Notes: generated from the sequence alone by a model not told the origin. Positions 10,530-21,860 are shown, counted from the first letter of the stretch. The stretch is DNA of 64,000 nucleotides from Micrasema longulum (GCA_022494885.1 JAGVSM010000465.1:62001-126000), one strand, 5' to 3'. Program-made: numbers and translations.

Positions 10530-11095
10530 CAGTGGTCGGCAAACTCATTAGTCAAAAGAGCCAAAGATCAGCATTACGACGATTAAGATGTTTTTTAAAA
10601 GCCAAATGTATTTTCTTTAAACTGTTTCCTCTTCAAAGCCAATGAACCTTATTATGCAGTGAAAATCTCCGTATTTACTCTCTGTTATTGAGTAAATATT
10701 CTTTAAATTAGCGATGTAAAAGAGATTTAATGACAATCTTGCTCATCAAATCCATAACATTTGAAATTCTTCGCCTCTTGGTGAATGAGGCAATGGTAAA
10801 AAAGCAACTCGTGATTAATTGTTGCTTCGAAAACAGAAAAATAATCATTCTCACTTCGGTCATAATTTTAGCTCCATATGTTAAAAAATTCAAAAAATTT
10901 CATCAAGTTTAATATGATGCTTCTCCATGCATTCGATTACAGTATTTGCAATATCTTCAATAATTCAAAAGACGATAGTCCTAGAAGTTCTTCTGTAGAA
11001 CCTGTCGACTAAATAATTTAAACAAAAAGTGTTACTTGCGTTGAGCCGCACTCGAGTGGCCAAAGAGCCACATCCGGCTCGCGAGCCGATCACTG
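10530..11095. mobile_element. Non-autonomous hAT element with CAGTGGTCGGC ends
   Basis: The left end is CAGTGGTCGGCAAACTC and the right end, inverted, is CAGTGATCGGCTCGCGAGCC. Subterminal GAGCCAAAG / CTTTGGCTC-type words appear on both sides, as in a widespread animal hAT family. The 8-base flanks (CTCTAGGG and AATTGCAC) do not match, so it is old or its borders have shifted. No transposase frame survives. Confidence 0.7.
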
Positions 11096-11149
11096 AATTG
11101 CACCCCAGGGGAGACATAACATGACAAGACCTTAAATATTTCTTATAAC

Positions 11150-11570
11150 CCCAACGGGTTTTTAAAAATAATAAATAGTTTTTTTTTAAATGTGGGTGAA
11201 ATCAGTAGTGTGATGGCAAAATAGCATATCTGTCACTTTTTCCAAAACACTCATCTTTACACAAAACGTTCTAAAATCAGATGTTATTTCATCTAACAAA
11301 AAAACACATCTCTAATATGTGTGAAAATCTACACTGTGCATAATGGCAAAAGGGTACAAAACATATGTCTCTTTTTCAAAAACTGCCATTTTTACAACAA
11401 ATAAAAACTTGCGAAAATCTGAGGCTGTTTCATACAAGAAAATGATATATCTCGCTAGAGTTTCTTTTAAAATAATAGAAAAAAATGGGATTCATCTGTT
11501 ATTTTCACACTTAAAGCTGTGTGACAGAAGGAATTATTTCCTTGTCCTGTAGTGTTTAAATAATGACGCT
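11150..11570. repeat. Diverged tandem duplication, about 125-bp units
   Basis: Two adjacent units begin ATGGCAAAA (about 11214 and 11343) and share CTTTTTC(A/C)AAAAC, CATTTTTACA/CATCTTTACA, and TGTTTCAT / TATTTCAT in order. The 69-aa frame inside is not considered a gene. Confidence 0.4.
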
Positions 11571-11741
11571 ATCGCACTACCGAAACACAGAAAGTCAAAA
11601 GCTCAAAAGTCAAAGTCAAAAGCACCCGTCCAGGATTCTGGTTGGATTTCACAAAGGAAACCTTCATCCTCCCGGACACGGCCAATGTACCATCACCAGG
11701 TAATAATATTTTTTAAATTGTGCTAAAATACAATACATGCA

Positions 11742-12244
11742 AGGCCGTTTACAAGTGAACGATACAATACTGTTCTGTCCCAGGACTTGACCATTGTCCA
11801 TGTGTAAATAGCAATTTGTAGGACAGGACATTATTCCGAGACATTGTCACGGAGATTAACGGGCAGGCTATCTTCGCGGAAGAATGATTACCCTCACCAC
11901 CGCGCGCGGCTGCATTGTCCTCGTGTGAATTGCGCACGTACTGGACCTTATGACAATGACGATCTACTCGACGCATGCGTGTCGCTCCCACGCTTTTTTT
12001 TTGCCGAAAACACGGGAGAAAAAAATATTTTTTAATATGTAGTTTTGCTTTTAACATTCCAATATATCTTGGTTTAAAATAAATAATATTTTTCGTCGTG
12101 TATCCGTTTTCGCAGGGATCACGTGTGAACTTCGGCAGAATTTTCGTATTGTCCCAGCGTTCTATCCTGCGCTGTCGAGGCTGTTCATGGAGCTGGTACA
12201 AAACAGTATTATCCTTTATATTGTATTGTCCCTAGGTAAACGAT
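11742..12244. mobile_element. Inverted-repeat element, about 500 bp
   Basis: The left end has GTTTACAAGTGAACGATAC ... AATACTGTTCTGTCCC. The right end, inverted, gives CGTTTACCTAGGGACAATAC ... AATACTGTTTTGTACC. The interior is unusually GC-rich with CpG-containing words. The two open frames that cross it on opposite strands are shadows of its base composition. Superfamily unknown. Confidence 0.5.
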
Positions 12245-12695
12245 ATTTACCCATGAGAATTTCACCAGTAACATAAAATAGAGGAGTTGTCACATTATAT
12301 CATTAATTATAGTTCCGTAAATAATTATAATGCCCATATGTACTTATAGTTACTCACACGATTCACTCACACCTTGGTGTCAAGATTCTTTACCGTTCGC
12401 GAGCATCGAACCCATGACCTCGGAAATAGAAAGCACACCTTTTTCTGAGTTGTCTAAAATTGAGACTACAATAAATTAACCTTGGTATTTAAAAAAATCA
12501 CTCAAGCTATTATTTATTTATTTTTAGAACAAAAACCAAATTACTACCGGCAGTCATATAGACCCGTATAAAACAAAATATAAATGGGCCAGTAATCCTT
12601 TATAACCCCCACATCATGGGAGTTACAAAAATAATAGGGATTTTTAAAAATAATAAAATGCCAATAACTTTTAAAACACTTCACTTAAAACACAC
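12245..12695. other. Unassigned intron DNA
   Basis: No clear element. Near 12400-12440 a tRNA-like word on the minus strand (GAGGTCATGGGTTCGATGC) may be the remnant of another tRNA-derived SINE. Confidence 0.3.
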
Positions 12696-12957
12696 AAAAA
12701 AGATTCAGTTGGTTATTGTCAGCGATAGGGGGTGCACGCACGCACGTAAGATGTCCGGCGTATGTAGGATTATGCTGCAGATGTCTTAACCCAGTTGCGG
12801 TTTTTTAGTTCTAAAACAAGTTTGCAGATTACAAATATTATTCAAAGATTCTCTATTTGGAAACTAGTATTTCGAACATAATTTCCGAAGGGCTATTTTT
12901 TATTTGATATTGTGCCGTTGACATGTTACGTATCACATAGGACATGTGGCGTTCGCA
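12696..12957 (+). repeat. 262-bp direct repeat, copy A
   Basis: It is nearly identical to 16146-16405, with about six differences by eye over its whole length. It begins AAAAAGATTCAGTTGG and ends ATGTGGCGTTCGCA. It contains a GCACGCACGCACG run. No A/B box, coding frame or terminal inverted repeat was seen, so the class is unknown. Confidence 0.75.
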
Positions 12958-12999
12958 AATTTGTAATAACAATTACACAAAAATGTTTTAAACAATGTT

Positions 13000-13618
13000 A
13001 CTTCCCTAAAAAAAAGTAATGTAAATTTTATAATTTCTTATTCTTTTTTGTGTTAAATTATCAGTAGTATATTATTGTGATGGAAAATTTAAAGTAAAAA
13101 ATAATTGAATTGAAATAAAAGCTTCATGTTCTAAACCAGGCATTAAAAATACCTTGGGGTTTACTTCCAATGTGAATAAGGAAATATAATTTTGATAATT
13201 ACTAGCCACATAAAAAATATTTTTTAAATTGTAATTTTCAATTCCCACAAAAGCAGTTATTCCATTGGCCACGCCCCTAATATGTCACGATGCATGTTTA
13301 TTTGTTCCTGGCCATTGAAATTTGTTAAGAACATTATCACGAATATTTTTCACAACTTCCTTCCATATCCTATTTCCCACCTGCTGACAAGCCTCTAAAG
13401 AGGCTTAGTGGGTTATTTTTTTTTTTTAATCTTGACGTCACAACACGTCGCGTTTTTCTATCAAAGTATTTTTATTAAATTTCAATCTTTACATTTATGT
13501 ATGAAAACATTTCTCCGCAATATCCATATTGATTTGAAAAATACAATTAATTATTCTAAATTCATTTCATATATTTTTATCGGTATTCGTAGTATGTGAT
13601 ATTTCCTATTCCCAAATT
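13000..13618. other. Unassigned intron DNA
   Basis: AT-rich; the two 60-odd-residue open frames have no recognisable features. Confidence 0.35.
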
Positions 13619-14050
13619 ATGAGGAACGTCAGCCCTACGGGAAATTTGATATAATAAATGTTTTATTGCGCGCGGTAAAAATTGGAGCAGTAAAATGTGC
13701 AGCAGTTTCCTGAAAATGTACGAAAAAAATTATAAAAAACATTTTGATAAAAACGAACTACTTTGAATTACGCACTGGTTCATATGAATCAACCAATGAT
13801 GAGAGAGTTATGGAAGGTTTCCGGTTTGCTTTCCGTGAATGGACCAATGGGCAGAACTGATCGAGAATAAACGGAAGAGAACCTCTGACGCCACACGCGG
13901 AGTTATTTCAGAAATACAAAACTTTAAAAAATCGTAGAGCTAATAATACAACATATACATTTGAAATATTTTTTTTTGGCTTAGTTTAATGACATTAACA
14001 AAAAAAATTAACTATTAACAAAAAATATATAAACCACTGAACTTCCTCAT
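13619..14050. mobile_element. M2 inverted-repeat element, full-length copy
   Basis: The ends are ATGAGGAACGTCAG and, inverted, ATGAGGAAGTTCAGTG. The body has TTCCGGTTTGCT, TGGACCAATGGGCAGAAC and CACACGCGGAGTTATTTCAG. It shares ends and body with 52567-52948. Non-coding MITE of about 430 bp, of unknown superfamily. Confidence 0.6.
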
Positions 14051-14479
14051 TGCATGGTTTTTGGTTAACACACCGAGGTATAACAAATAATATCTAAACT
14101 CATCACGCTATTTTTTCAAAGTAAGAATATCACTTCTACATCATGATACTAACTTTTTTTTCGACTCATGGGTTGATAAACAATCAAATTATTCTGACAT
14201 TTTAGTACTTGCGGATGTAGATGCCAAAGTTTCTAAAGTTTAGATTACCAAACACAAGAACGCTCGTCTCGTCGAGAGTCGAGACTTTGACGAGTTATTG
14301 GCGATATGGTATCAAGTTTATGATTTGATAAGATAGAAATGCGATTCATTGTAAATTATATCAATTTTAATAGGAGAAAGTAATTAAACAAAACATATCG
14401 TTGACAGAAATAAAAAATGCTGTAAGATAAATAGAAAAAAGCCTAAAATGAAAAAGAAAACAATTAAAATATTAACATT

Positions 14480-14745
14480 ATTTTGAGTTTGTCCAAATTT
14501 TTGTAGACAAGGACTGGATTCAACTCCCTGGGGAGCTGTTCATATTAACATATTACAACAGAGATGAAAAACAATAAAGATAAGGTAATATAGAAGTCTA
14601 GGCATCTACAGGGCTTATGACCTGTCATTGGCTGGTTTAAGTGGCCACGTTACACACTGTGTAACATTCACCATTCTGCCCATATTTGAACATCTATATT
14701 TCATCAATTCTTTCATCTGTTGATGTTTGTGAAGTTAAAGAGCTT
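14480..14745 (+). repeat. R2 repeat copy
   Basis: Contains GAGTTTGTCCAAATTTTTGT, AAGGACTGGATTCAACTCCC, AAGTCTAGGCATCTACAGGG and CACCATTCTGCCCATATTTG. It is one of the longer R2 copies and closely resembles 48215-48485. Confidence 0.65.
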
Positions 14746-14929
14746 AAACCTTTATTTATGCTATAAATAGGTACAAAATATTTTATTCTAAACATGCTGC
14801 CTATAGCTGTTCTTAATCGTTTACATAATTTGGTAATATGTTTATCCTATTTTAAAAAAATATCAATAGTAATGCCCAAATACACATATTCATTAACTAC
14901 ATAATTTTTTTCACAGTTACATATTATGA

Positions 14930-15204
14930 CAATATAAGCTTGTATTTTATTATCTCTAAGCTTTTTATCCAGCGCAAATCACGTAGATGTTGTGAGATGT
15001 GAGAACATTTACTCCCGTAATAAGCCTTACTGCTGCATTGAAAACAAATCGAAGTTTACCAGTTTGGTATTTTGGGAGATTTGCGTATACTCGTACATGC
15101 ATTGCATTCTTTTTGCATTCCATCACAGCGATATGTGGGATGTGGTCTGCAGTGACTGAACTTACAAATCGGACATTTAAAAAGTGACAATCTATTTCTG
15201 ACAC
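14930..15204 (-). pseudogene. LINE reverse transcriptase fragment, CR1/L2-like
   Basis: On the minus strand it reads KLRFVFNAAVRLITGVN followed by a frameshift, matching the LQSVFNA(S/A)ARLI block seen in the copies at 19561-20177 and 21590-21700. Short and broken. Confidence 0.55.
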
Positions 15205-16145
15205 CTTTCTCTCTCATTTCGCGATATAATAATATATGTCCATGCTAGATTTATCTACTTGCAAAATCACCGGAAATCGGCGATCTCATTGATTGCTACT
15301 CAAATCTTACAACGTATGTTTATTGCGTCGTTAAATTGCAATGAAATATTTCCAGAAACAGATAATCATGAAGTAAGATACAATACAATATGTAATAACG
15401 TGAAAATCGTTCTCAATAATCGTCGGAAAATAAATCTTTTAGACATTCACTAATTTTCTCATAGCACGTTGTTTACAAAGGTACTATTTTAGATTGTTTA
15501 ACTCTTGTGTGGCTGGCTGTGATGTCACACTAGTCTACATACGATACTTGTGTTTTTTGTAAACTTTAATCACCCTGGATTTGGAAAGTAAAATTTGTAT
15601 AACTACGCTGATTTTTAATACAAAAAATATTTATCCTTCCTGCGCGAAGAATAAATGTGACTCCAATACAGCAATAAATATGCAGGTTAAGTAAATAACA
15701 GCATTTATCGATATTATTCCTGGCCGATTACCTTTCGTTCCCACCCTTCCTTTGACCATCCTTATGGTACCTACCTAACATCAAGATAGAAGATATTCAA
15801 AATTAGAAGATTCGGATTTAGAACAAAAACAATACAACATTTTTGACTTGACATAAAATCGGATAAATAGTGGTTGGAATCGTCGTGCGTCGTGGAAAAT
15901 ATTGTAATATTAAAGTGCATATGTGATCCAGTGCCAGAAATTTAAGAACATTCAGATTATATTAAAGGTAGGTATCCACTCCATGTACCTATTCCTTTCT
16001 CAAATATTTCCCAATTCACAAATCTGAATGAAATTCGATTTTCATTTACGGTCCGCCTTTTCGTTAACAATGCACAAGAGAAAGACCGAAGATATAACTC
16101 ATAACAAGAAGACTGAGACGCTGTTTTTTGGCCGGGGTTTGTTTG
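15205..16145. other. Unassigned intron DNA
   Basis: No family recognised. A donor-like AAAG|GTAGGT occurs near 15967, but no protein support for an exon was found. Confidence 0.3.
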
Positions 16146-16405
16146 AAAAAAGATTCAGTTGGTTATTGTCAGCGATAGGGGGTGCACGCACGCACGTAAG
16201 ATGACCGGCGTATGTAGGATTATGCTGCAGATGTCTTAACCCAGTTGCGGTTTTTTAGTTCTAAAACAAGTTTCGTATTACAAATATTATTCGAAGATTC
16301 TCTATTTGGAAACTAGTATTTCGAACATAATTTCCGAAGGGCTATTTTTATTTGATATTGTGCCGTTGACATGTTACGTATCACATAGGACATGTGGCGT
16401 TCGCA
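16146..16405 (+). repeat. 260-bp direct repeat, copy B
   Basis: Partner of 12696-12957 in the same orientation, with 3.19 kb between them. The differences are single bases near the ATG(T/A)CCGGCG word and short indels at GTTTGCAGATTAC / GTTTCGTATTAC and in a T run. The flanks differ immediately outside, so the repeat has sharp borders. Confidence 0.75.
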
Positions 16406-16653
16406 GTGACATTTTCATTTTAAAAGGAATCGGCAAGTGCTCAGCGTTGACAGTTAAATTCTAATAGAAACATCTGCTGAATGTAATTGTGGTATTGGTC
16501 AATAAACTTTTGTGCAAGTATTGTATAAGAATAGTGTAGAATTAATCTACGTATGTCGCGTGGTTAATAATAATTTAAGTTTAAGTTTATTTTCACAGAA
16601 CCACAGAAAAAATAGTCATTTATAATTATATTACTTATATATTATGTACTTAT

Positions 16654-17088
16654 ACACGGTTTTTCAGGGCCATACCGCGAAACTTCAGAGGAATACTCCT
16701 CGTGGTAAGCTTTAAAAAAAATCTTAATAATTTTTTTCCAAAAAGTCATTTTAAAAAAAAAATTGTTATCTCAAAATGTAGTAAATACTTAATTTCTCGG
16801 ACAAGCAGTCCCTCCACAAACCCCTACCCCTCTCCTACCCAGCCACTTCCCTTGTCCGTATCTGGTGCATATCGCTTCGTTGGTCAAATACGTTTTTATC
16901 GCAATTTTTTTTTGTCGGGGAGGGGTAGGGGTTTGCGGAAGGGATGCTAGTCCGAGAAATTAAAGATTTACTACATTTTGAGATCATTAAAAAAAAACTT
17001 TTTGGAAAAAATTTGTAAGAATTTTTTCAAAGCTTTCCACGGGGAATGTTCCTCTGAAGTTTCACGGTCTGGCCCTGAAAAACCATGT
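16654..17088. mobile_element. M4 long-inverted-repeat MITE
   Basis: The left end ACACGGTTTTTCAGGGCCAT and the right end GGTCTGGCCCTGAAAAACCA pair, and pairing continues through AAACTTCAGAGGAA and CCAAAAAGT to an inner GGGGTAGGGG motif. The arms are about 150 bases. An 82-residue open frame inside is non-coding. A second, disrupted copy is at 18797-19270. Confidence 0.75.
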
Positions 17089-18427
17089 ATGTAGCAGTGG
17101 CGAATGGTGATTTTATTTACAGGTAAGCTATAAAAAATATCATATATTTGTACCTACATAGGAGGTACATAATATAATGTAAGTAATATATTCTAAAAAT
17201 GGATATTTTTCTGTGGTTCTGTGTGATACAACAACTCTCATCCATGAAATCAACTCAAATGATGTAACTTCGTGATATATTATATTATACAGATATTTTA
17301 TCCAACACTTCAATACATAATTCATTAAAAAATACCACCATGAATTCAGTCGATATTGGGTATTCAATTGAAATGTCAACTGGCCGTATTGTTCTAGTAA
17401 TTAATAGTACTAAACACGGCCGCGTGGAGCGCTATATGTCCCGCAATATGACGCATGTCAGTAATTATGGTCTTATGTCAAAAGTACCATTTCAAAGAAA
17501 AATAGTCCTTTAGAAACAATGTTTGAAATACTGTTTTCTAAATCAAGAATCTTCAAATAATTTGTGTAATCTGCAAGTTTAATCTAGGAGAAAAAACCCG
17601 CACATTCAAAATATAGTATACTTTTTTTTATAAAAAAATAAGCTGGAATAATTGGCTAGTTTCTTGGCTTACCGCAGGCGCTGGGCGCGCTTGATTAAAA
17701 TTTATATTTATATTAGGATAAAAATACAAACGGTGGAAATGATTTAAAATAAATGTTAATTATATATATTTGTTTTTCTGTAAATAAAGTTACAATAAAA
17801 CATTATTATAGTTAGTCAAATATAATGGTAAGCTGCACATAATTGCTTCTATACACGGTTCGCCCCTGGTATGTAGGTACAAATTAATTAATATTTTTGT
17901 AGATTACCTATAAAATAAATCGCCGCTCGCTACTGCGCCATCTGCGAAAACCATTAATTTGTTAGCTATTTCAAACTCATTAAAATAAAGTTCAACATCT
18001 ATAAAATCAATATCATTGTAATTTTAATCTAGAGAGATTAAAATTACAATATTATACACTCTCGAAAGTCTTGAACCTAGATCCGGATTATATTACTACG
18101 GCATGACTTTATATCTTCATAAATCGTAAGCTGATAACTGTACTCGTGACTTTTGCTACGGGATTAGAGAAAATCATTGTTATACTATTGTTTGATAGAG
18201 AAAGTCTTAAAATTACATACTCTCATGTCGCCTGACTGTATACTTGATTTTAATAGCTTTTCTTGGCAATTTCTACACAATATGTAATTAAGTGTAAATT
18301 TAAGTATAGTATTTATATGTACCGTACATAATATAAAAACACATTTTTACCAGAGACCGGTTATTTTGCAAACGCTAATGTTATTACGTAAATTTAGCAG
18401 GGTTCAAGTAGCATATTTTTATATTGT
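17089..18427. other. Unassigned intron DNA
   Basis: AT-rich, without a recognised element. A short inverted repeat (TGTAATTTTAATCTAGAGAG with its complement directly after) is at about 18015-18050. Confidence 0.35.
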
Positions 18428-18686
18428 CGGCTTCGTGGTGTAACGGTCAGCGCGTTTGCCTACCATGCAAGAGGTCTCGGGTTTGATTCCTGACATGGTT
18501 GATATAAAATATTTATTTAAAATGGTGTTTTCACGTTAGAATAGTTCATAGTTTCTGGACAGGTACCTGAAGTGTAATACTGATCATCCTACCTTTATTT
18601 AACAAAATTGATTAAGACGCGCTGCGATTGGTGTACCAATGCAGTGCCCTATGCACCATTAGGTGTGGAAAGGGAATGATGATGAT
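18428..18686 (+). repeat. SINE1 copy, full length (tRNA-Gly-like head)
   Basis: The head reads GGCTTCGTGGTGTAACGGTC ... TTTGCCTACCATGCAAGAG ... GGGTTTGATTCC, with A- and B-box-like promoters. The layout around TACCAT resembles the anticodon arm of tRNA-Gly. A body follows with CTGATCATCCTACC and CAATGCAGTGCCCTATGCACC, ending GGAAAGGGAATGATGATG. Non-coding retroposon. Confidence 0.85.
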
Positions 18687-18796
18687 TTATATTTATACGT
18701 ATTAGTGACTAACCGAAGTTTTGGCTGCAGTCGGGATTTGAATGGCGTGATGGTTTATTTATTTGTTTTTGAAAATGAAAACAATCCTTAATGTCT

Positions 18797-18960
18797 CAGG
18801 CTAGCATCCCTTACACAAACCACTGTCTCTTCTACCCAGCCGCTTCCTAGTCCGCGTCCGGTGCGTATCGCTTCGTTAGTCAAATACATTTTCAATCTCT
18901 CTTTTTTATTTAAAATTTAAAAACGCGATTTTCCAAAATAAATCATTAGGTCTTTTAAAA
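18797..18960. mobile_element. M4 element, left part of a SINE-split copy
   Basis: It matches the middle of the M4 copy at 16654 (CACAAACC, TCTACCCAGCCGCTTCC, CGCTTCGTTAGTCAAATAC). It breaks off exactly where SINE1 begins at 18961, and the other part resumes at 19199. Confidence 0.55.
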
Positions 18961-19198
18961 TCATTATCATTCCCTTTCCGCACCTAATGGTGCACAGAGC
19001 ACTGCATTGGTACACCAATTACAGCGTATCTTGATCATTTTTGTCAAATAAAGGTAAGATGATCAGTTTTACACTTCAGGTACGAGTCCAGGAACTATGA
19101 AATGTTCTAACGTGAAAACACCATAAATAAATATTTCATATCAACCATGTCGAGAATCGGACCCGAGACCTCTTGCATGGTAGGCAAACGCACTGACG
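18961..19198 (-). repeat. SINE1 copy inserted in M4
   Basis: Reads as SINE1 on the minus strand from TTTGCCTACCATGCAAGAGG to the GGAAAGGGAATGATAATGA end. The very 5' end of the tRNA-like head is missing. Confidence 0.75.
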
Positions 19199-19270
19199 AT
19201 TTTTAAAAATACATCGTGAAAATGGTTCCTTTAAGGTTTCGTAATATGGGTCTGAAAAACCGTGCATATA
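19199..19270. mobile_element. M4 element, right end of the split copy
   Basis: Matches the M4 right terminus (GGTTCCTTTAAGGTTTCGTA ... GGTCTGAAAAACCGTG). Confidence 0.5.
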
Positions 19271-19385
19271 TACATTAAATGTATAAATAATAGTAGGTAT
19301 TGATTATTACCAAATTTATTTCATGCTTATTATGTAAATATATAAGGTTACAAAAATATTTTTTTGAAAAAGTTTATTGCTTTAT

Positions 19386-20177
19386 TATTATTATTATTAT
19401 TATGGATAAGTTATATAGCGCCATTTTCGTAATAAAATACCTCAAGGGCGCTTTACATAGTGATTCTATTGTTAAATTAATTTAATTGAAGCTTTTAAAT
19501 TTGTAATTTAATTAAAACAATTTGTTTTGTTGTCACATGCTACGGATTTATTCAAATGATTTAGAGAACAAGTGGGTTTAAATAAATAAATGTAAATTTT
19601 TCCCGAAACATCACTTCACTTTCACAGCCTCGCACCTCTGCTGGGAGAGCATTCCATGCCATAGGGCCTGCGACCGCAAATGCGCGTTCACTAAATTTAG
19701 TGCGCTGTTTGCGTAGAGGTATAATAACTTTTCCTCTCGCCGTAGACGTAGCTGATCTAAGCGTGAGACGCCTGTCAGCTAGTTCATCTGGAATGCATAG
19801 TTCCCTTAGATATTCCGGAGCAGAGTTGTGCAGTGACTTATACATAAGCCAACAGAGTTTGTATTCGACCCTCTGTGGAAAACGTAGCCAGTGTAGTTCC
19901 CGAAGTAGTGGAGTGATATGACTGAACTTAGAGATTCCGAAAATAAGTCTCGCTGCGGCATTCAATACAGATTGTAGGCGAGTCATTTTGTTCATTGGTA
20001 GACCTGCATAGATACCATTACAATAATCGACTCTAGACACTACAAACGCATTTATTAATTGACGGGCGGCATCAACCGGCAAATTTTTGCGTATGCATTT
20101 AATTTGTCTTAGCTGGTAGAAGCATGAACTTATCGTTCTACCAATTTGAGCGTCAAGAGAAAGGTCAGAATTGAGTA
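19386..20177 (-). pseudogene. CR1/L2-like LINE, 5'-truncated copy with long ORF2 C-terminus
   Basis: A minus-strand frame (to 19561) keeps about 200 residues without a stop: DAARQLINAFVVSRVDYCNG, RLQSVLNAAARLI, LRELHWLR, YKLCWLMYKSLH and RAFAVAGPMAWNALP. This is the C-terminal domain after the reverse-transcriptase active site. The 3' region holds the GCGCC hairpin (about 19410-19460) and ends in ATT repeats at 19386-19402, as CR1/L2-like elements do. The frame ends on the 5' side at a poly(A/T) run near 20177, a typical 5' truncation. It is the best-preserved LINE fragment here. Confidence 0.8.
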
Positions 20178-20654
20178 AAAAAAAAAAAATGCTAATCCCA
20201 ATAAGTCCCAAACTGTTCGTAAAAAATATATATATTCAGATTTTTAAAAAATAATGTAATACATATTTGTAAATTATTTTTAAAAAAATACAAAAAGAAA
20301 ACATTCAGGTGTGCATTTTTTTAAACATCATTAAAAACGGCGATTCATTACCGCTTCATCATCAATGTTTAGCACTCGCTATAATAAATCAACACTACGG
20401 ATAATAATTATTGTTTTAAATATAGTTGCCTAATTAGCAAATGAGCCAATCTTTTTGTTATCATATTTTTGTTTTTTAGAAGGTCGTGCACGCCATAACA
20501 GCATTTCTGGTACCTGTAGCACAATTAAACTATGAAATCTGCATAGGCAATATTATTATTTTCAATTCACCTTGTAATAAAGTGAATGTTTTTAAGCTAG
20601 ACTTGATACTTAAATATATCCGAATTTGCCTTTTAATATTTGTTCACATTATCT

Positions 20655-20700
20655 AGTATTTGGACTGGCACCTGAAACGTACGACTGATCATATTTTAAA
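20655..20700 (+). repeat. SINE1 body fragment
   Basis: Contains GGACTGGCACCTGAAACGTA followed by CGACTGATCAT, the middle of SINE1; both ends are missing. Confidence 0.45.
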
Positions 20701-20734
20701 TAATAAAAATGATCAATGTACAAGCAAAAAAGCA

Positions 20735-20960
20735 CAAGATAAAAGTCAGAATAATGGTGGCACGATACTCCTTTTCAGGATGCGTGAGGTTCTTTGCAGT
20801 AGATACTTTAATTTAGACCTCAAAATGCGCATTGTACGATGTTTCGTTTTCTCAATACCTCTTTTACGGCTTCGAAACGTGGACACTCGCCCAAAGCACT
20901 TCAAAAAGGTCGAAGCCTTTGAAATGTGGCGCTACAAGAGGATATTAAAAATCTCCTAAG
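20735..20960 (+). pseudogene. RTE-like LINE fragment
   Basis: Contains a stretch reading HFKKVEAFEMWRYKRILKIS, the block (LEAFEMWCYRRMLRISW) just before the C-terminal end of RTE-like ORF2. The preceding bases give the YGFETW-like segment in another frame, so there is at least one frameshift. Confidence 0.6.
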
Positions 20961-20964
20961 TAAA

Positions 20965-21106
20965 CCAAGTCCGAGTGGTCAAATGAATGTTTGCCTACCA
21001 TGCAAGAGGGTTCGATTCCTGACATTGTTGACATTAAATATTAATTTTAAAATGTGTTTTTACACTATAGTATTTCATAGTCCCTAGACTAGCATCTAAA
21101 GCGTAG
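20965..21106 (+). repeat. SINE1, 5' part (split by a LINE)
   Basis: It has a SINE1 head (CCGAGTGGTC ... TTTGCCTACCATGCAAGAGG) and body up to CTAAAGCGTA. The body resumes at 21812 with AACGTAAGACTTATCAC. The 705 bases between are a LINE copy. Confidence 0.65.
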
Positions 21107-21811
21107 TAATAATAATACTAACAATAATATTCGGCTGATTTATATAGCGCCATTTTTTTTTAAATCACCTCAAGGGCGCTTTACAATTGTTTATCTAAAC
21201 TTACATTCTAACTAAACTTAAGTGATATATTATATTTCCAGATTTAAAATTGAGGGTATGATAGTCTAAAGAAGTGGGATTTTAGTTGGGATCTGAACTG
21301 ACTGAACGGACTGTCGATGATTCGTAAGTTTGAAGGCAATTGGTTCCAGGCAGAGGGGCCGGCGGCGGCAAAAGCACGATCTCCAAATCTAGTGTTTGGG
21401 GAGCGCCGGATTCGACAAGTTTTCCTCTCGTGAATCAAATGCTGACCTAAGAGTAGATTTTCTTTGACATGTATTTTCCCTAATACAAAGGTCCGATGGG
21501 TATTTTGGAGCCATTTCATGAAGGGATTTGAATACTGTCCAGCACAGCTTGTATTTTGTTCTCTCTGGGCTTTTTAACCAGTGCAAATCTCGAAGATGTT
21601 GTGAGATGTGAGAATATTTTTTTACTCCCGTAATAAGCCTTGCTGATGCATTGAAAACAGATTGAAGTTTATTAGTTTGATATTTTGGGAGATTTGCGCA
21701 TATTCCATTACAGTAATCTAGACGCGAAACGACATAAGCATTTACAAGAGCTTTAGTTGCATCTATAGGAATATTTCTCCCGCACGGATTTGATCTGTCG
21801 GAGATGAAAGA
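21107..21811 (-). pseudogene. CR1/L2-like LINE inserted inside SINE1
   Basis: On the minus strand two overlapping frames (21586-21389 and 21519-21244) give HWLKSPERTKYKLCWTVFKS and then RAFAAAGPSAWNQLPSNLR, so there is a frameshift between them. Upstream, LQSVFNASARLITGV and the YCNG-like block are readable to about 21780. The 3' end carries the GCGCC hairpin (21135-21185) and an AATAAT tail at 21107. The AAAGCGTA / AAACGTA words at the two borders may be the target duplication. Confidence 0.75.
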
Positions 21812-21860
21812 AACGTAAGACTTATCACTTTACCTTCATGGAACAAAAATGATTAAAATT
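21812..21860 (+). repeat. SINE1, 3' part after the inserted LINE
   Basis: CGTAAGACTTATCACTTTACC and CATGGAACAAAAATGATTAA follow the SINE1 body; the last segment of the family is not present. Confidence 0.5.

Noticed and set aside
11749..12201. 150-residue minus-strand frame
   Set aside because: It spans an inverted-repeat element; an opposite-strand frame overlaps it, and the protein has no known motif.
15890..15975. Possible exon with donor AAAG|GTAGGT
   Set aside because: A single donor-like site without coding or transcript support.
12696..16405. LTR retrotransposon with 260-bp LTRs
   Set aside because: The 3.2 kb between the repeats has no gag or pol frames, only unrelated MITE, R2 and LINE pieces, and the repeats do not begin with TG.
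18428..18500. Genuine tRNA-Gly gene
   Set aside because: The acceptor stem does not pair, and the unit continues into a conserved SINE body found in many copies.
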